Assembly: GCF_012927205.1 (NCBI RefSeq) | Contig: NZ_JABBGC010000002.1 | Span: 434,001-498,000 of the forward strand | Length of the DNA stretch: 64,000 nucleotides | Reading direction: 5' to 3' | Source of the DNA: Chitinophaga fulva | Lineage (GTDB): Bacteria; Bacteroidota; Bacteroidia; Chitinophagales; Chitinophagaceae | Part shown: piece after piece, positions 51,885 to 60,887 of the stretch | How positions within the stretch are numbered: the first letter of the stretch is position 1 | Layout of the letters: each line of letters opens with the position of its first letter | The notes under the pieces: model-generated | What the model was told of the DNA's origin: nothing | Databases searched by the model: none | Seen by the model: the letters and a program-made list of their open reading frames with translations, nothing else | Made by a program: the position numbers and the translations under genes

Positions 51885-54800
51885 AAAATTTCTTTCTCGC
51901 ATATAAAAATCCGGTGACGGTACTTCTTGTGATTATCATTGCAGGAGGATTGTTTGCCTACGGAAAAATACAATCGGCACTTTTCCCGGAAATCACTTTT
52001 CCCAAAATAAAGATCATTGCAGATGCGGGCCAACAGCCGGTCAATAAAATGATGATCACCGTTACCCGGCCGCTGGAGCTGGCGATAAAGCAGGTGCCGG
52101 ACCTGAAAATGATCCGTAGCACTACCAGCAGGGGCAGCTGCGAAATATCCGCCTTCATGGATTGGCAGGCAGATATAAATATCAGCCAGCAACGTATTGA
52201 ATCAAAGATCGCGGAAATCAAAAATGTATTGCCACCAGAAGTGCAGATCAATGTGGAACGGATGAATCCCTCCATATTGCCCGTGAGCGGTTATACCATA
52301 GAAAGCCACAATCGGTCGCCCATCGATCTGAAATACCTGGCCACCTATACCATCAAACCCTTTTTATCACAGGTGGAAGGTGTTTCCGAAATCCGTATTA
52401 TCGGTGGGAAAAACAAGGAATACTGGGTACAGCTGGACATGCAGAAGATGAATACCTTTGGTATTACACCGGATCTGATTAACAACGCGCTGGCCCAGAC
52501 CAACTTTATCAAGTCCAACGGTTACCTGTCTGATTACCGTTTACTATACCTCACCGTTACCGATGCGGTGGTAGACACCAAAGAAAAACTCAATAACCTG
52601 GTGGTCAGCAACAACGGGAAGCGGATAGTCACGCTGGCGGATATTGCGGCGGTGGAAATACGAGAGGCGAAGGAATACATCAAGGTAAATGCGAATGGCA
52701 AAGAAGGTATACTGGTGGCGGTGATCAAGCAGCCCAATGCCAATCTGGTAGACCTGTCCGACCGCATGACGGCAAAGATCGCTGCACTGAAAAGGACCCT
52801 GCCTGCGGATGTGAAAATCTCTCCTTACTATATACAGGCCGACTTTGTAAAAGATGCGATTAAGAGTGTAACCGATAGTTTATGGATAGGATTACTGCTG
52901 GCCATCATCGTGGCGATTATTTTCCTCCGTTCACTGAAAGCCAGTGCCACCATCCTGATCACCATTCCGGTGACCTTACTGCTGACGCTGATTGTATTAT
53001 ATGCCACCGGGCAAACCTTCAATATCATGACGCTGGGCGCTATCGCTGCGGCCATAGGGCTGATTATTGATGACGCCATAGTGGTAGTGGAGCAAATACA
53101 CCGTACACATGAAGAACATCCGGATGAACCGACCACTGTGCTGATACCCAAAGCGATTAATTACTTATTCCCGGCGATGGTGGGTTCTTCCCTCAGTACG
53201 ATTGTTATCTTCCTGCCTTTTTTGCTGATGACGGGAGTAGCCGGCGCCTACTTCAAAGTACTGACCAATACCATGATCATTACGCTGGTATGTTCTTTCC
53301 TGGTTACCTGGATAGGGCTGCCGGTGATTTACCTGTTGCTGACCAATCAGAAAAAAGAACGAAAGGCAGCAAAACAAGCGCATAAGGGGCATGATGTAAA
53401 AAAACAGCGCTGGGTAACCTGGTTCATTACCCGGCCATGGATCAGCATTTTGTTCATAGTGGGACTGATTGTGGCGATTGCACTGATTGTACCGCGCCTG
53501 GAAACAGGATTTTTGCCAGAGATGGATGAAGGCAGTATTGTGCTGGATTATAGCTCTCCGCCGGGTACTTCTCTGGAAGAGACAGACCGGATGTTGCAGC
53601 AGGTGGAAAAGATCATCACCGGTATTCCGGAAGTGGCGGCATATTCCCGGCGCACCGGTACCCAGATGGGGTTCTTTATAACGGAACCCAACAGAGGTGA
53701 TTATCTGATACAGTTGAAGAAAGACCGTAAGCTGACGACCAATGATGTCATAGATGCTATCCGTAAACAGGTAGCGGCTACACAGCCGGCGTTGCGCATC
53801 GACTTCGGGCAGGTGATAGGGGATATGCTGGGGGATCTGATGACTTCTGTGCAACCAGTGGAAATAAAAGTCTTCGGGAACGATCAGGAACAGCTGAAAG
53901 CATTGTCCAGGCAGGTGGCGGCTTTGGTGAGCAACGTGTCCGGCACCGCAGACGTATTTGATGGTATTGTGATAGCCGGCCCTTCGATCAGTATGGAAGT
54001 TAACAGCCGTTTACTGGCGCAGTATGGGATCACGCCTGCCAGTTTGCAGTTTCAACTGCAAACAGCACTGGAAGGTAATGTAGCGGGCGCAGTATTTGAA
54101 AAGGAGCAGTTATCACCCATACGGCTGGTATATCCCGGCAGTCGAACGCTGAATGTATCGGCCATTAATCGGCTACAGGTATTTTTACCGGATGGGAAAC
54201 TACGTCCGCTGACGGATCTGGCCACTCCGCGTTTCAATACCGGAGAAGCAGAAATTACACGGGAAAACCTGCAGTCGATGGGTATTGTCACCGCCCGGCT
54301 GGATAACCGCGATTTGGGCGCCGTGATGCGGGAAATCAGCCGGGAGGTGGGAACGAAGATATTGCTGCCGCAGGGTTATAGTATTGCCTACGGAGGCGCT
54401 TATGCCGATCAGCAGCAATCTTTCAGGGAGTTATTATTGATCCTGATTACGGCCAGTTTGCTGGTATTTGGCGTTATCCTTTTCCTGTATAAGGATTTCG
54501 TAGATGCACTGATCATCCTGATGGTATCGGTACTGGGTATTGGCGGTAGTTATATTGCGCTTTATCTCACGCACACACCGCTGAATGTTGGTAGTTATAC
54601 CGGGCTGATTATGATAGTAGGGATTATTGGAGAGAATGCCATTTTTACTTTCTTACAGTTTAAAGAATTAATGCACCATACCCAACAGGTGGATGAGGCG
54701 ATCGTATATGCTATCTCCACCCGCCTGAGACCCAAATTAATGACCGCACTGGGCGCTATCACTGCGCTGATGCCTATTGCCCTTGGGATTGGTACGGGCG

Positions 54801-54922
54801 CACAGTTGCATCAGCCGCTGGCGATCGCTGTGATTGGTGGTTTCATACTGGCGCTACCATTGCTGCTGGTTGTGTTGCCAAGTATAATGCGTTGGAGGTA
54901 TCGTAACATCCACCTGAAATAA
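51881..54922 (+). CDS. RND-family efflux permease
   Basis: A 1013-residue inner membrane RND pump with the usual 12 membrane segments and two large periplasmic loops. The proton-relay Asp pair is in IGLIIDDAIVVVEQIHR. Sequence style (SALFPEITFPKIKIIADAGQQP, GFLPEMDEGSIVLDY) resembles the HAE1/HME border, so the substrate could be hydrophobic compounds or metals. Complete with adaptor and TolC partner upstream. Confidence 0.93.
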   Translation: MKNFFLAYKNPVTVLLVIIIAGGLFAYGKIQSALFPEITFPKIKIIADAGQQPVNKMMITVTRPLELAIKQVPDLKMIRSTTSRGSCEISAFMDWQADINISQQRIESKIAEIKNVLPPEVQINVERMNPSILPVSGYTIESHNRSPIDLKYLATYTIKPFLSQVEGVSEIRIIGGKNKEYWVQLDMQKMNTFGITPDLINNALAQTNFIKSNGYLSDYRLLYLTVTDAVVDTKEKLNNLVVSNNGKRIVTLADIAAVEIREAKEYIKVNANGKEGILVAVIKQPNANLVDLSDRMTAKIAALKRTLPADVKISPYYIQADFVKDAIKSVTDSLWIGLLLAIIVAIIFLRSLKASATILITIPVTLLLTLIVLYATGQTFNIMTLGAIAAAIGLIIDDAIVVVEQIHRTHEEHPDEPTTVLIPKAINYLFPAMVGSSLSTIVIFLPFLLMTGVAGAYFKVLTNTMIITLVCSFLVTWIGLPVIYLLLTNQKKERKAAKQAHKGHDVKKQRWVTWFITRPWISILFIVGLIVAIALIVPRLETGFLPEMDEGSIVLDYSSPPGTSLEETDRMLQQVEKIITGIPEVAAYSRRTGTQMGFFITEPNRGDYLIQLKKDRKLTTNDVIDAIRKQVAATQPALRIDFGQVIGDMLGDLMTSVQPVEIKVFGNDQEQLKALSRQVAALVSNVSGTADVFDGIVIAGPSISMEVNSRLLAQYGITPASLQFQLQTALEGNVAGAVFEKEQLSPIRLVYPGSRTLNVSAINRLQVFLPDGKLRPLTDLATPRFNTGEAEITRENLQSMGIVTARLDNRDLGAVMREISREVGTKILLPQGYSIAYGGAYADQQQSFRELLLILITASLLVFGVILFLYKDFVDALIILMVSVLGIGGSYIALYLTHTPLNVGSYTGLIMIVGIIGENAIFTFLQFKELMHHTQQVDEAIVYAISTRLRPKLMTALGAITALMPIALGIGTGAQLHQPLAIAVIGGFILALPLLLVVLPSIMRWRYRNIHLK

Positions 54923-54939
54923 ACAGGTATATTTGAAAT

Positions 54940-55335
54940 ATGGACATTACCAGAATAGGATCAAGGCCGTCCTTTAAAGGCCCGGACGACTGGTTTACTG
55001 GGGCGGTAAGAGTAGATCCGCTCTTTGATGCCAATGAAGCACGGCGAGGCGCTGCGACCAGCGTCACCTTTGAGCCGGGGGCGAGAACAGCATGGCATAC
55101 CCATCCACTTGGACAAACATTAATTGTAACTGCAGGATGCGGATGGGTTCAACGGGAAGGTGGACCGGTAGAAACTATACGCCCGGGCGATGTGGTTTGG
55201 TTTGAACCAAATGAAAAGCACTGGCACGGGGCTACAGCAACGACCGGAATGACACATATTGCCATTCAGGAGAACCTGGACGGCAAAGTGGTGGATTGGT
55301 TGGAAAAGGTAACTGACCAGCAGTACAAAGGTTAA
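54940..55335 (+). CDS. Cupin, (R)-mandelonitrile lyase-like
   Basis: A 131-residue single-domain cupin. The metal-binding motifs are TAWHTHPLGQTL and KHWHGATATTG. This small-cupin group, related to (R)-mandelonitrile lyase cupins, is often found next to carboxymuconolactone decarboxylases. It is a clear paralogue of the cupin lipoprotein at 60278 (shared VTFEPGART-WH-HP-GQ and HWHGA). A TATATTTG at 54928 lies so close to the ATG that a leaderless transcript would result, if it is used. Confidence 0.85.
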   Translation: MDITRIGSRPSFKGPDDWFTGAVRVDPLFDANEARRGAATSVTFEPGARTAWHTHPLGQTLIVTAGCGWVQREGGPVETIRPGDVVWFEPNEKHWHGATATTGMTHIAIQENLDGKVVDWLEKVTDQQYKG

Positions 55336-55515
55336 ATCGTCAGAACAATTCACTCCTGATAGACTTACTATCAGACAGCAACGTTGGCCTACAAGCCACT
55401 GTGTGGTTCAGGAGAATTCCAACAGCTGAAGAGTGCGACGCAAGGATGTTTAATAGCATTCCTCCGCCGGGCCCATAATCATACAACAACGGTAAAGGAC
55501 CGTATGATTTTATCG

Positions 55516-56421
55516 TCAATGTTGCATCCTGTATTCATTCGGCGTAATACCAACCCTTTGTTTAAACAAACGGGTAAAGTGCGCCGGATATTTAAAACCT
55601 AACTCACCGGCCACCTGGCTGACAGATTTATTCAGATCAAATATTCTTTCTTTGGCGATGTTGATTATTTTGGTCTGGATATATTCCTGTGCAGTTTTTC
55701 CTGTTTCTTTCTTCACCAGGTCGCCAAAGTAATTGGCTGACAGATTCAATTCACCGGCACAATATGCAACTGACGGCAGTCCCAGATGCTGGGACTTATC
55801 GGATTCAAAATAATCATTCAACAGCTGCTCAAACCGCTCCAGTACGCCTTTGTAAACGTGTTCCCGTGTAATGAATTGCCGGTCATAGAATCTCACACAA
55901 TAATCCAGCAACAATTCAATGTTGGAGGCAATCAGTTTCTTACTGTGCTTATCAATCGCATGTTGCAGTTCGTAGCTGATTTTTGAGAAACAGTCCAACA
56001 CGATTTGACGCTCCCTTTCGGATAAATGCAGCGCTTCCCGCGTATCATACGTGAAGAACGTATAATCATTAATGCGGCGCCCCAGCGCCGTACCATGTAT
56101 TAAATCCGGATGGAATACCAGTGCGTACCCTTTAGGCTGGTACATCTCCCCGTTGCTGTTAACGCCCGCCACCTGTCCAGGCGCCAGAAAGACCAGCGTG
56201 CCTTCCTGGTAGTCGTAAGTATCCCGGCCATAGGTGATATCGCCGCATTTCACCTCCTTCAGGAAAATGGTATAAAACCCAAAGTACATACGGGAACCGC
56301 TTCTGGGATTAGCCTTTGAGAGGTCCACCACGCTCACCAAAGGGTGTAGTGTTTCGTTATTATTGAAGGCGTTATAATCGCTAATTGTATTGAATTTTAA
56401 TATATTATCCATAACAACCAT
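55516..56421 (-). CDS. AraC-family transcriptional regulator
   Basis: A 301-residue regulator with an N-terminal cupin-like part (GTLVFLAPGQVAGVNSNGEMYQ) and a C-terminal double HTH (KSVSQVAGELGFKYPAHFTRLFKQRVGITPNEYR). Divergent from the AKR at 56576; it probably controls the operon 56576-60763. Confidence 0.88.
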   Translation of the reverse strand: MVVMDNILKFNTISDYNAFNNNETLHPLVSVVDLSKANPRSGSRMYFGFYTIFLKEVKCGDITYGRDTYDYQEGTLVFLAPGQVAGVNSNGEMYQPKGYALVFHPDLIHGTALGRRINDYTFFTYDTREALHLSERERQIVLDCFSKISYELQHAIDKHSKKLIASNIELLLDYCVRFYDRQFITREHVYKGVLERFEQLLNDYFESDKSQHLGLPSVAYCAGELNLSANYFGDLVKKETGKTAQEYIQTKIINIAKERIFDLNKSVSQVAGELGFKYPAHFTRLFKQRVGITPNEYRMQH

Positions 56422-56575
56422 AGGTGTTTGCTTGTTAAAATTACTGAATAATCACACTGCGGCCCGGCTGAGTCTCCCACTTCGGTAATAATGGTAAAAA
56501 GACCCGTAATCGGTATAAGAACGATGCAGAAAATGTAAGTCACCTTTGTAAAGTCAAAGTAAACTACGCTAAAGT

Positions 56576-57427
56576 ATGAAAAACGTAACGCTGAACAACG
56601 GAGTACAAATGCCTATTCTTGGATATGGCGTTTTTCAGGTGACAGATCTGGCAGAGTGCGAAAGAGGAGTGCTGGACGCTATTGCCAGCGGATACAGGTT
56701 AATTGACACTGCAGCCTCCTATGGTAATGAAGAAGCGGTAGGCGCCGCTATAAAAAAATCTGGCGTTGCCAGGGAGGAGCTGTTTATTACGACTAAGTTA
56801 TGGATACAATCTGATGGCTATACCGGTACCAGGAAGGCTTTTGAGAATTCTCTCCATAGACTGCAACTGGATTATCTCGATTTGTACCTGATACATCAGC
56901 CTTATGGCGATGTTTACGGCGAATGGAGAGCAATGGAGGAACTGTATAAAGAAGGCCGTATACGGGCCATTGGTGTCAGTAATTTTCATCCCGACCGGCT
57001 GATGGACCTGATGATTCATCATGAGGTAGTACCTGCCGTAAACCAGATAGAGACCCATCCTTTCCACCAGCAAACTGCTGCGCAGCAATTTTTACTGGAA
57101 AATCATGTACAAATTGAATCCTGGGGACCGTTTGCAGAAGGGAAGAACAATATTTTCCATAATGAACTGTTGGGCAGCATTGCTGGTAAATATAAAAAAT
57201 CAATTGCGCAGGTGATTTTAAGATGGCTTACTCAACGCGGTGTAATCGCTATTCCTAAGTCTGTTCGGAAAGAAAGAATGCAGGAAAACTTCAACATATT
57301 CGACTTTGAACTTAGTGACGGGGACATGGATGCTATTAAAGCCCTGGATTCCGCCACCAGCAGTATTTTCGATCACCGGGACCCGGCAATGGTAAAATGG
57401 CTGGGGGAAAGGAAAATGAATATATAA
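56576..57427 (+). CDS. Aldo/keto reductase, diketogluconate reductase type
   Basis: A 283-residue AKR5-like enzyme. The tetrad is visible: Asp and Tyr in LIDTAASYGNEEAVG, Lys in FITTKLWIQ and His in LYLIHQPYGD. The C-terminal NADPH-binding IPKSVRKERMQENF is standard. It reduces aldehydes or ketones in the cytoplasm; the substrate is unknown. First gene of the unit with a lipoprotein esterase, a CMD-hydrolase fusion and a cupin. Confidence 0.92.
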   Translation: MKNVTLNNGVQMPILGYGVFQVTDLAECERGVLDAIASGYRLIDTAASYGNEEAVGAAIKKSGVAREELFITTKLWIQSDGYTGTRKAFENSLHRLQLDYLDLYLIHQPYGDVYGEWRAMEELYKEGRIRAIGVSNFHPDRLMDLMIHHEVVPAVNQIETHPFHQQTAAQQFLLENHVQIESWGPFAEGKNNIFHNELLGSIAGKYKKSIAQVILRWLTQRGVIAIPKSVRKERMQENFNIFDFELSDGDMDAIKALDSATSSIFDHRDPAMVKWLGERKMNI

Positions 57428-57458
57428 AGAATATTGGCGTTTTAATATCTAATCGTTT

Positions 57459-58571
57459 ATGCTTATCAGTAAGATACCGAGGAAAATATATTTTGTGTTG
57501 TTGATCGCTTCTGTATTCGTCGCGGGCTGTGCTTCCAACAAAGCAAGCACCGATGCGGGACAGTTAGTACTGCGGCAGCAAGGCAGCTTTGCGGTAGGGG
57601 GCACGCTTGTAACCAACCCCGGGACCTTTGACCCGATCAAAGACGGAGCATACAATCCTGTCAACCCCAGCACCGCAGGGCAAACACTCCATGTAGATCA
57701 TGCCTATGTTTTCTACCAGGTGCCGGAGCGTCCCAGGAAACTGCCGCTGGTATTCTGGCATGGGCATGGGCAGTTCACGAAAACATGGGAAACAACACCC
57801 GATGGGCGGGAAGGGTTTCAAACGATCTTTCTGCGGCGGAGGTTTCCGGTGTACCTGATCGATCAGCCCAGACGCGGACATGGAGGGAAAAGCCCTGAGC
57901 CTGTCAACATCGCACCTACAGCAGATGATCAACTTTGGTTTGGAATATTTCGTTTAGGGGTGTGGCCCGACTTTTATCCCGGTGTTCAGTTCTCAAAAGA
58001 CCCGGAGGCATTGAACCAGTTTTTCCGGCAGACAGCCCCCAATATTGGGCCTTATAATCCGGAAGTAAATACGAATGCGGTATCTGAACTGTTTAATAAG
58101 ATCGGTGCCGGAATCCTGCTGACACACTCGCAAAGTGGCGGACTGGGATGGCGTACTGCACTGAAAAATTCCCGGATCAAAGCTATCATTTCCTATGAAC
58201 CGGGCGGCGACTTCGTATTTCCGGAAGGAGAGGCGCCGGACTCCATCGTATTAGGCGGTCGCGTTATCAAACCGGCTACTGTTCCACTGCCGGAGTTCTG
58301 GCAGCTTACAAAGATTCCCATAGCTATTTACTATGGTGACAATATTCCCGACAGCCCCAGTACGAATCCGGGACAGGAACAATGGCGGGTATTCCTGGCC
58401 GTTGCCCGGAAATGGAGGGATGTAGTCAATAAACACGGTGGCGATGTAACACTGGTCCATTTACCGGAAATAGGTATTCATGGCAACACCCATTTCCCTT
58501 TTTCGGACTTAAACAATGTACAGATTGCCGACCTGCTGTCGAAATTTTTAAAAGAGAAGGGACTTGATTAA
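57459..58571 (+). CDS. Alpha/beta-hydrolase lipoprotein (esterase)
   Basis: A 370-residue protein with a lipobox (SVFVAGCASN). The fold has an oxyanion region (LVFWHGHGQFTKTW) and the nucleophile Ser in LLTHSQSGGLGW; the catalytic His is probably in GIHGNTHFPF. It resembles periplasmic or surface esterases of unknown substrate. It lies 31 bases after the AKR. Confidence 0.82.
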   Translation: MLISKIPRKIYFVLLIASVFVAGCASNKASTDAGQLVLRQQGSFAVGGTLVTNPGTFDPIKDGAYNPVNPSTAGQTLHVDHAYVFYQVPERPRKLPLVFWHGHGQFTKTWETTPDGREGFQTIFLRRRFPVYLIDQPRRGHGGKSPEPVNIAPTADDQLWFGIFRLGVWPDFYPGVQFSKDPEALNQFFRQTAPNIGPYNPEVNTNAVSELFNKIGAGILLTHSQSGGLGWRTALKNSRIKAIISYEPGGDFVFPEGEAPDSIVLGGRVIKPATVPLPEFWQLTKIPIAIYYGDNIPDSPSTNPGQEQWRVFLAVARKWRDVVNKHGGDVTLVHLPEIGIHGNTHFPFSDLNNVQIADLLSKFLKEKGLD

Positions 58572-58613
58572 ACATTTGCGCTTGCAAACATCTGTTGAAA
58601 TAAAAAAGATGAG

Positions 58614-60281
58614 ATGAAACTATTTAACGATATTTCTGTGATAGCATTGTTCATGGCGTTTGTCGGCATGTGTGGGTCTGCGAATGCCCAACAGCCGGCG
58701 GATACAGCTAAAATACTGACAGGTAAGCAGGAAAGTATCATTCCTATTGCTGCGTATGCGGCCACAGGCAACCAGTCACTTTTGAATCACGCGCTGAATA
58801 ACGGATTAGATGCAGGATTGAGTATGAATGAGGCAAAGGAAATATTGGTCCAGTTGTATGCCTATGCTGGTTTCCCCCGCAGTCTGAACGCTATCGGCAC
58901 ACTGGAAAAGGTGGTGAGCGGCAGGAAACAAAATGGAATAAATGATGTGGCCGGGAACACACCTGCAGCCGTCAACTTCATACCGTCAAAATTTGCATTT
59001 GGGAAGGACGTACAAACGAAGCTAACTGGTACAACTGATATTGGCGCCCCTCAAAAGTATGTTCCTGTTATTGATACGTTTTTAAAGGAACACTTGTTTG
59101 CGGATATTTTCGGCAGGGACAACCTGGATTATCAAAGCCGGGAGATAGCGACTATTTCAGCACTGGCGGGTATGAGCGGCACAGCGGCACAATTACGGGC
59201 GCATCTGAATGTAGGCCGGAACGTTGGATTTACGGAGCAGCAGCTGCGGCGTATAGCGTTCCTGATATCTACCAAAGTAGGATGGAGGGAAGGAAATGCT
59301 GTGGTAAATATGCTGAATGAGATGTTCAACACGGCCGCCGACACGGTAAAGACGCAAAACGGTGTTGCTGTGGAAAAGGTAACATTTCCCAATCAGAATA
59401 TTACGGTCGTTGGCAATCTGTTCCTGCCTCAGCACTTCGATCGGCATAAACGCTATCCGGCTATACTGGTGGGGCATCCTGCCGGCGGTGTGAAGGAACA
59501 GACAGCGGGATTGTATGCGCAGAAACTAGCGGAGCAGGGGTACGTTACCCTCGCGTTTGATGCTTCCTATCAGGGGGAAAGCGGCGGTGAGCCCAGGTTT
59601 CTGGAAGACCCGGCGGTACGTACAGAGGACTACCGTGCAGCAACAGACTATCTGAGCAACCATCCATCAGTTAACCCGGACCGCATTGGTGTACTGGGAA
59701 TCTGTGCAGGTGGCGGCTTCGCCATCAAGGCAGCGCAGACGGAACACCGTTTAAAAGCGGTAGCTACTGTCAGCATGGTGGACCTCGGTCAGCTTCGCCG
59801 TGAGGGACTGAATGGTGTGTTAAAACCACAGATGCAGCAACGCCTGGATGAAGTAGGTAAACAACGGACACGGGAAGCGAACGGGGAGCCGGTAAAATAC
59901 GTGAACTATGTATTTAATACCCGGGAAGAAATTCCCGCGGGCGCAACTGGTATGTACAGAGAAGGGTATGAGTATTACCGTACTCCCAGAGGCCAGCATC
60001 CAAATTCGCAGAACAAGTATATATTTACCAGTCTGGATAAGCTGATGGCATTTACCGCACTGGACCATGTGGAGATGATTTCACCTCGTCCTCTTTTGCT
60101 GATTATTGGCAAGGAAGCTGACTCCCGTTATTTCAGCGATGAAGCCTTTGCCAGGGCGGCAGCTCCCAAAGAACTGTTTGAGGTTCCTGGTGCATCGCAT
60201 ATTGATATGTACGACAGACCGGAATATGTGCCACAGGCAGTGAAAAAACTGGATAATTTCTTTAAGCACTACCTGAAATGA
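58614..60281 (+). CDS. CMD-CMD-dienelactone hydrolase fusion, exported
   Basis: A 555-residue protein with a signal peptide ending at ANAQ. Residues about 35-110 and 150-235 are two carboxymuconolactone-decarboxylase-like (AhpD-fold) domains (IIPIAAYAATGNQSLLNHAL; QSREIATISALAGMSGTAAQL); neither shows the CxxC of peroxidase-type AhpD. From about 258 it continues as an alpha/beta-hydrolase whose nucleophile motif GICAGGG carries Cys instead of Ser, as in dienelactone hydrolases; the catalytic His is in GASHIDMYD. A fusion of these activities in one exported chain is unusual. Its stop overlaps the start of the cupin. Confidence 0.85.
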   Translation: MKLFNDISVIALFMAFVGMCGSANAQQPADTAKILTGKQESIIPIAAYAATGNQSLLNHALNNGLDAGLSMNEAKEILVQLYAYAGFPRSLNAIGTLEKVVSGRKQNGINDVAGNTPAAVNFIPSKFAFGKDVQTKLTGTTDIGAPQKYVPVIDTFLKEHLFADIFGRDNLDYQSREIATISALAGMSGTAAQLRAHLNVGRNVGFTEQQLRRIAFLISTKVGWREGNAVVNMLNEMFNTAADTVKTQNGVAVEKVTFPNQNITVVGNLFLPQHFDRHKRYPAILVGHPAGGVKEQTAGLYAQKLAEQGYVTLAFDASYQGESGGEPRFLEDPAVRTEDYRAATDYLSNHPSVNPDRIGVLGICAGGGFAIKAAQTEHRLKAVATVSMVDLGQLRREGLNGVLKPQMQQRLDEVGKQRTREANGEPVKYVNYVFNTREEIPAGATGMYREGYEYYRTPRGQHPNSQNKYIFTSLDKLMAFTALDHVEMISPRPLLLIIGKEADSRYFSDEAFARAAAPKELFEVPGASHIDMYDRPEYVPQAVKKLDNFFKHYLK

Positions 60282-60763
60282 AGATGAAGCATCATTTTAA
60301 CATCAGCTTTCCAATGCTGGCAATCTTAGCCGCTTCCTGTGCCTCGTTTCCCGAACGGCATCCACAGAATACAGACCTTATTTTCCCTAAAGGAGAAAGG
60401 ATCACCAATGATAACTTTGTAGGAAATGTCTACCTGCAACAGTTGGTAAGTCCGGATAGCCTTAACAATACGCAGGTGGGGAATGTAACCTTTGAGCCAG
60501 GTGCCAGGACCAAATGGCATTATCACCCCGGTGGTCAAATACTGTTGGCCACCGGCGGTGTGGGATATTATCAGGAAAAAGGACGACCCAAAGTCATTCT
60601 CCGGAAAGGAGATGTGATAAAATGTCCGCCTGATGTTCCTCATTGGCATGGGGCAAGCGCCGACACCGGGTTTGTTCAGATCGCTGTCACCAACACGCAA
60701 AACGGTCCTACCGTATGGTTGCAGGCTGTCACAAATGAAGAATATAGCTCTCCTGTGCCATGA
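60278..60763 (+). CDS. Cupin lipoprotein
   Basis: A 161-residue cupin with a lipobox (LAILAASCAS), translationally coupled (ATGA overlap) to the CMD-hydrolase fusion. Metal ligands are in TKWHYHPGGQIL and PHWHGASADTG. Paralogue of the cytoplasmic cupin at 54940. Coupling with an exported CMD-hydrolase fusion suggests that both act on the same compound outside the inner membrane. Confidence 0.85.
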   Translation: MKMKHHFNISFPMLAILAASCASFPERHPQNTDLIFPKGERITNDNFVGNVYLQQLVSPDSLNNTQVGNVTFEPGARTKWHYHPGGQILLATGGVGYYQEKGRPKVILRKGDVIKCPPDVPHWHGASADTGFVQIAVTNTQNGPTVWLQAVTNEEYSSPVP

Positions 60764-60887
60764 TAACCAAAAAGATTTTCCCCTGTGAGGCTGCTTCAAT
60801 CCACATTCCTTACCTGGCATTAAAATGATGGCGCTTGTCGCGAAAAGTTTATTTTTTCAATAGCTTTATAGCCGTTAAAATAAACCT

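Noticed and set aside
55384..55602. A 72-codon frame after the cupin
   Set aside because: It runs into the convergent AraC gene and shows no family, signal or conserved context.
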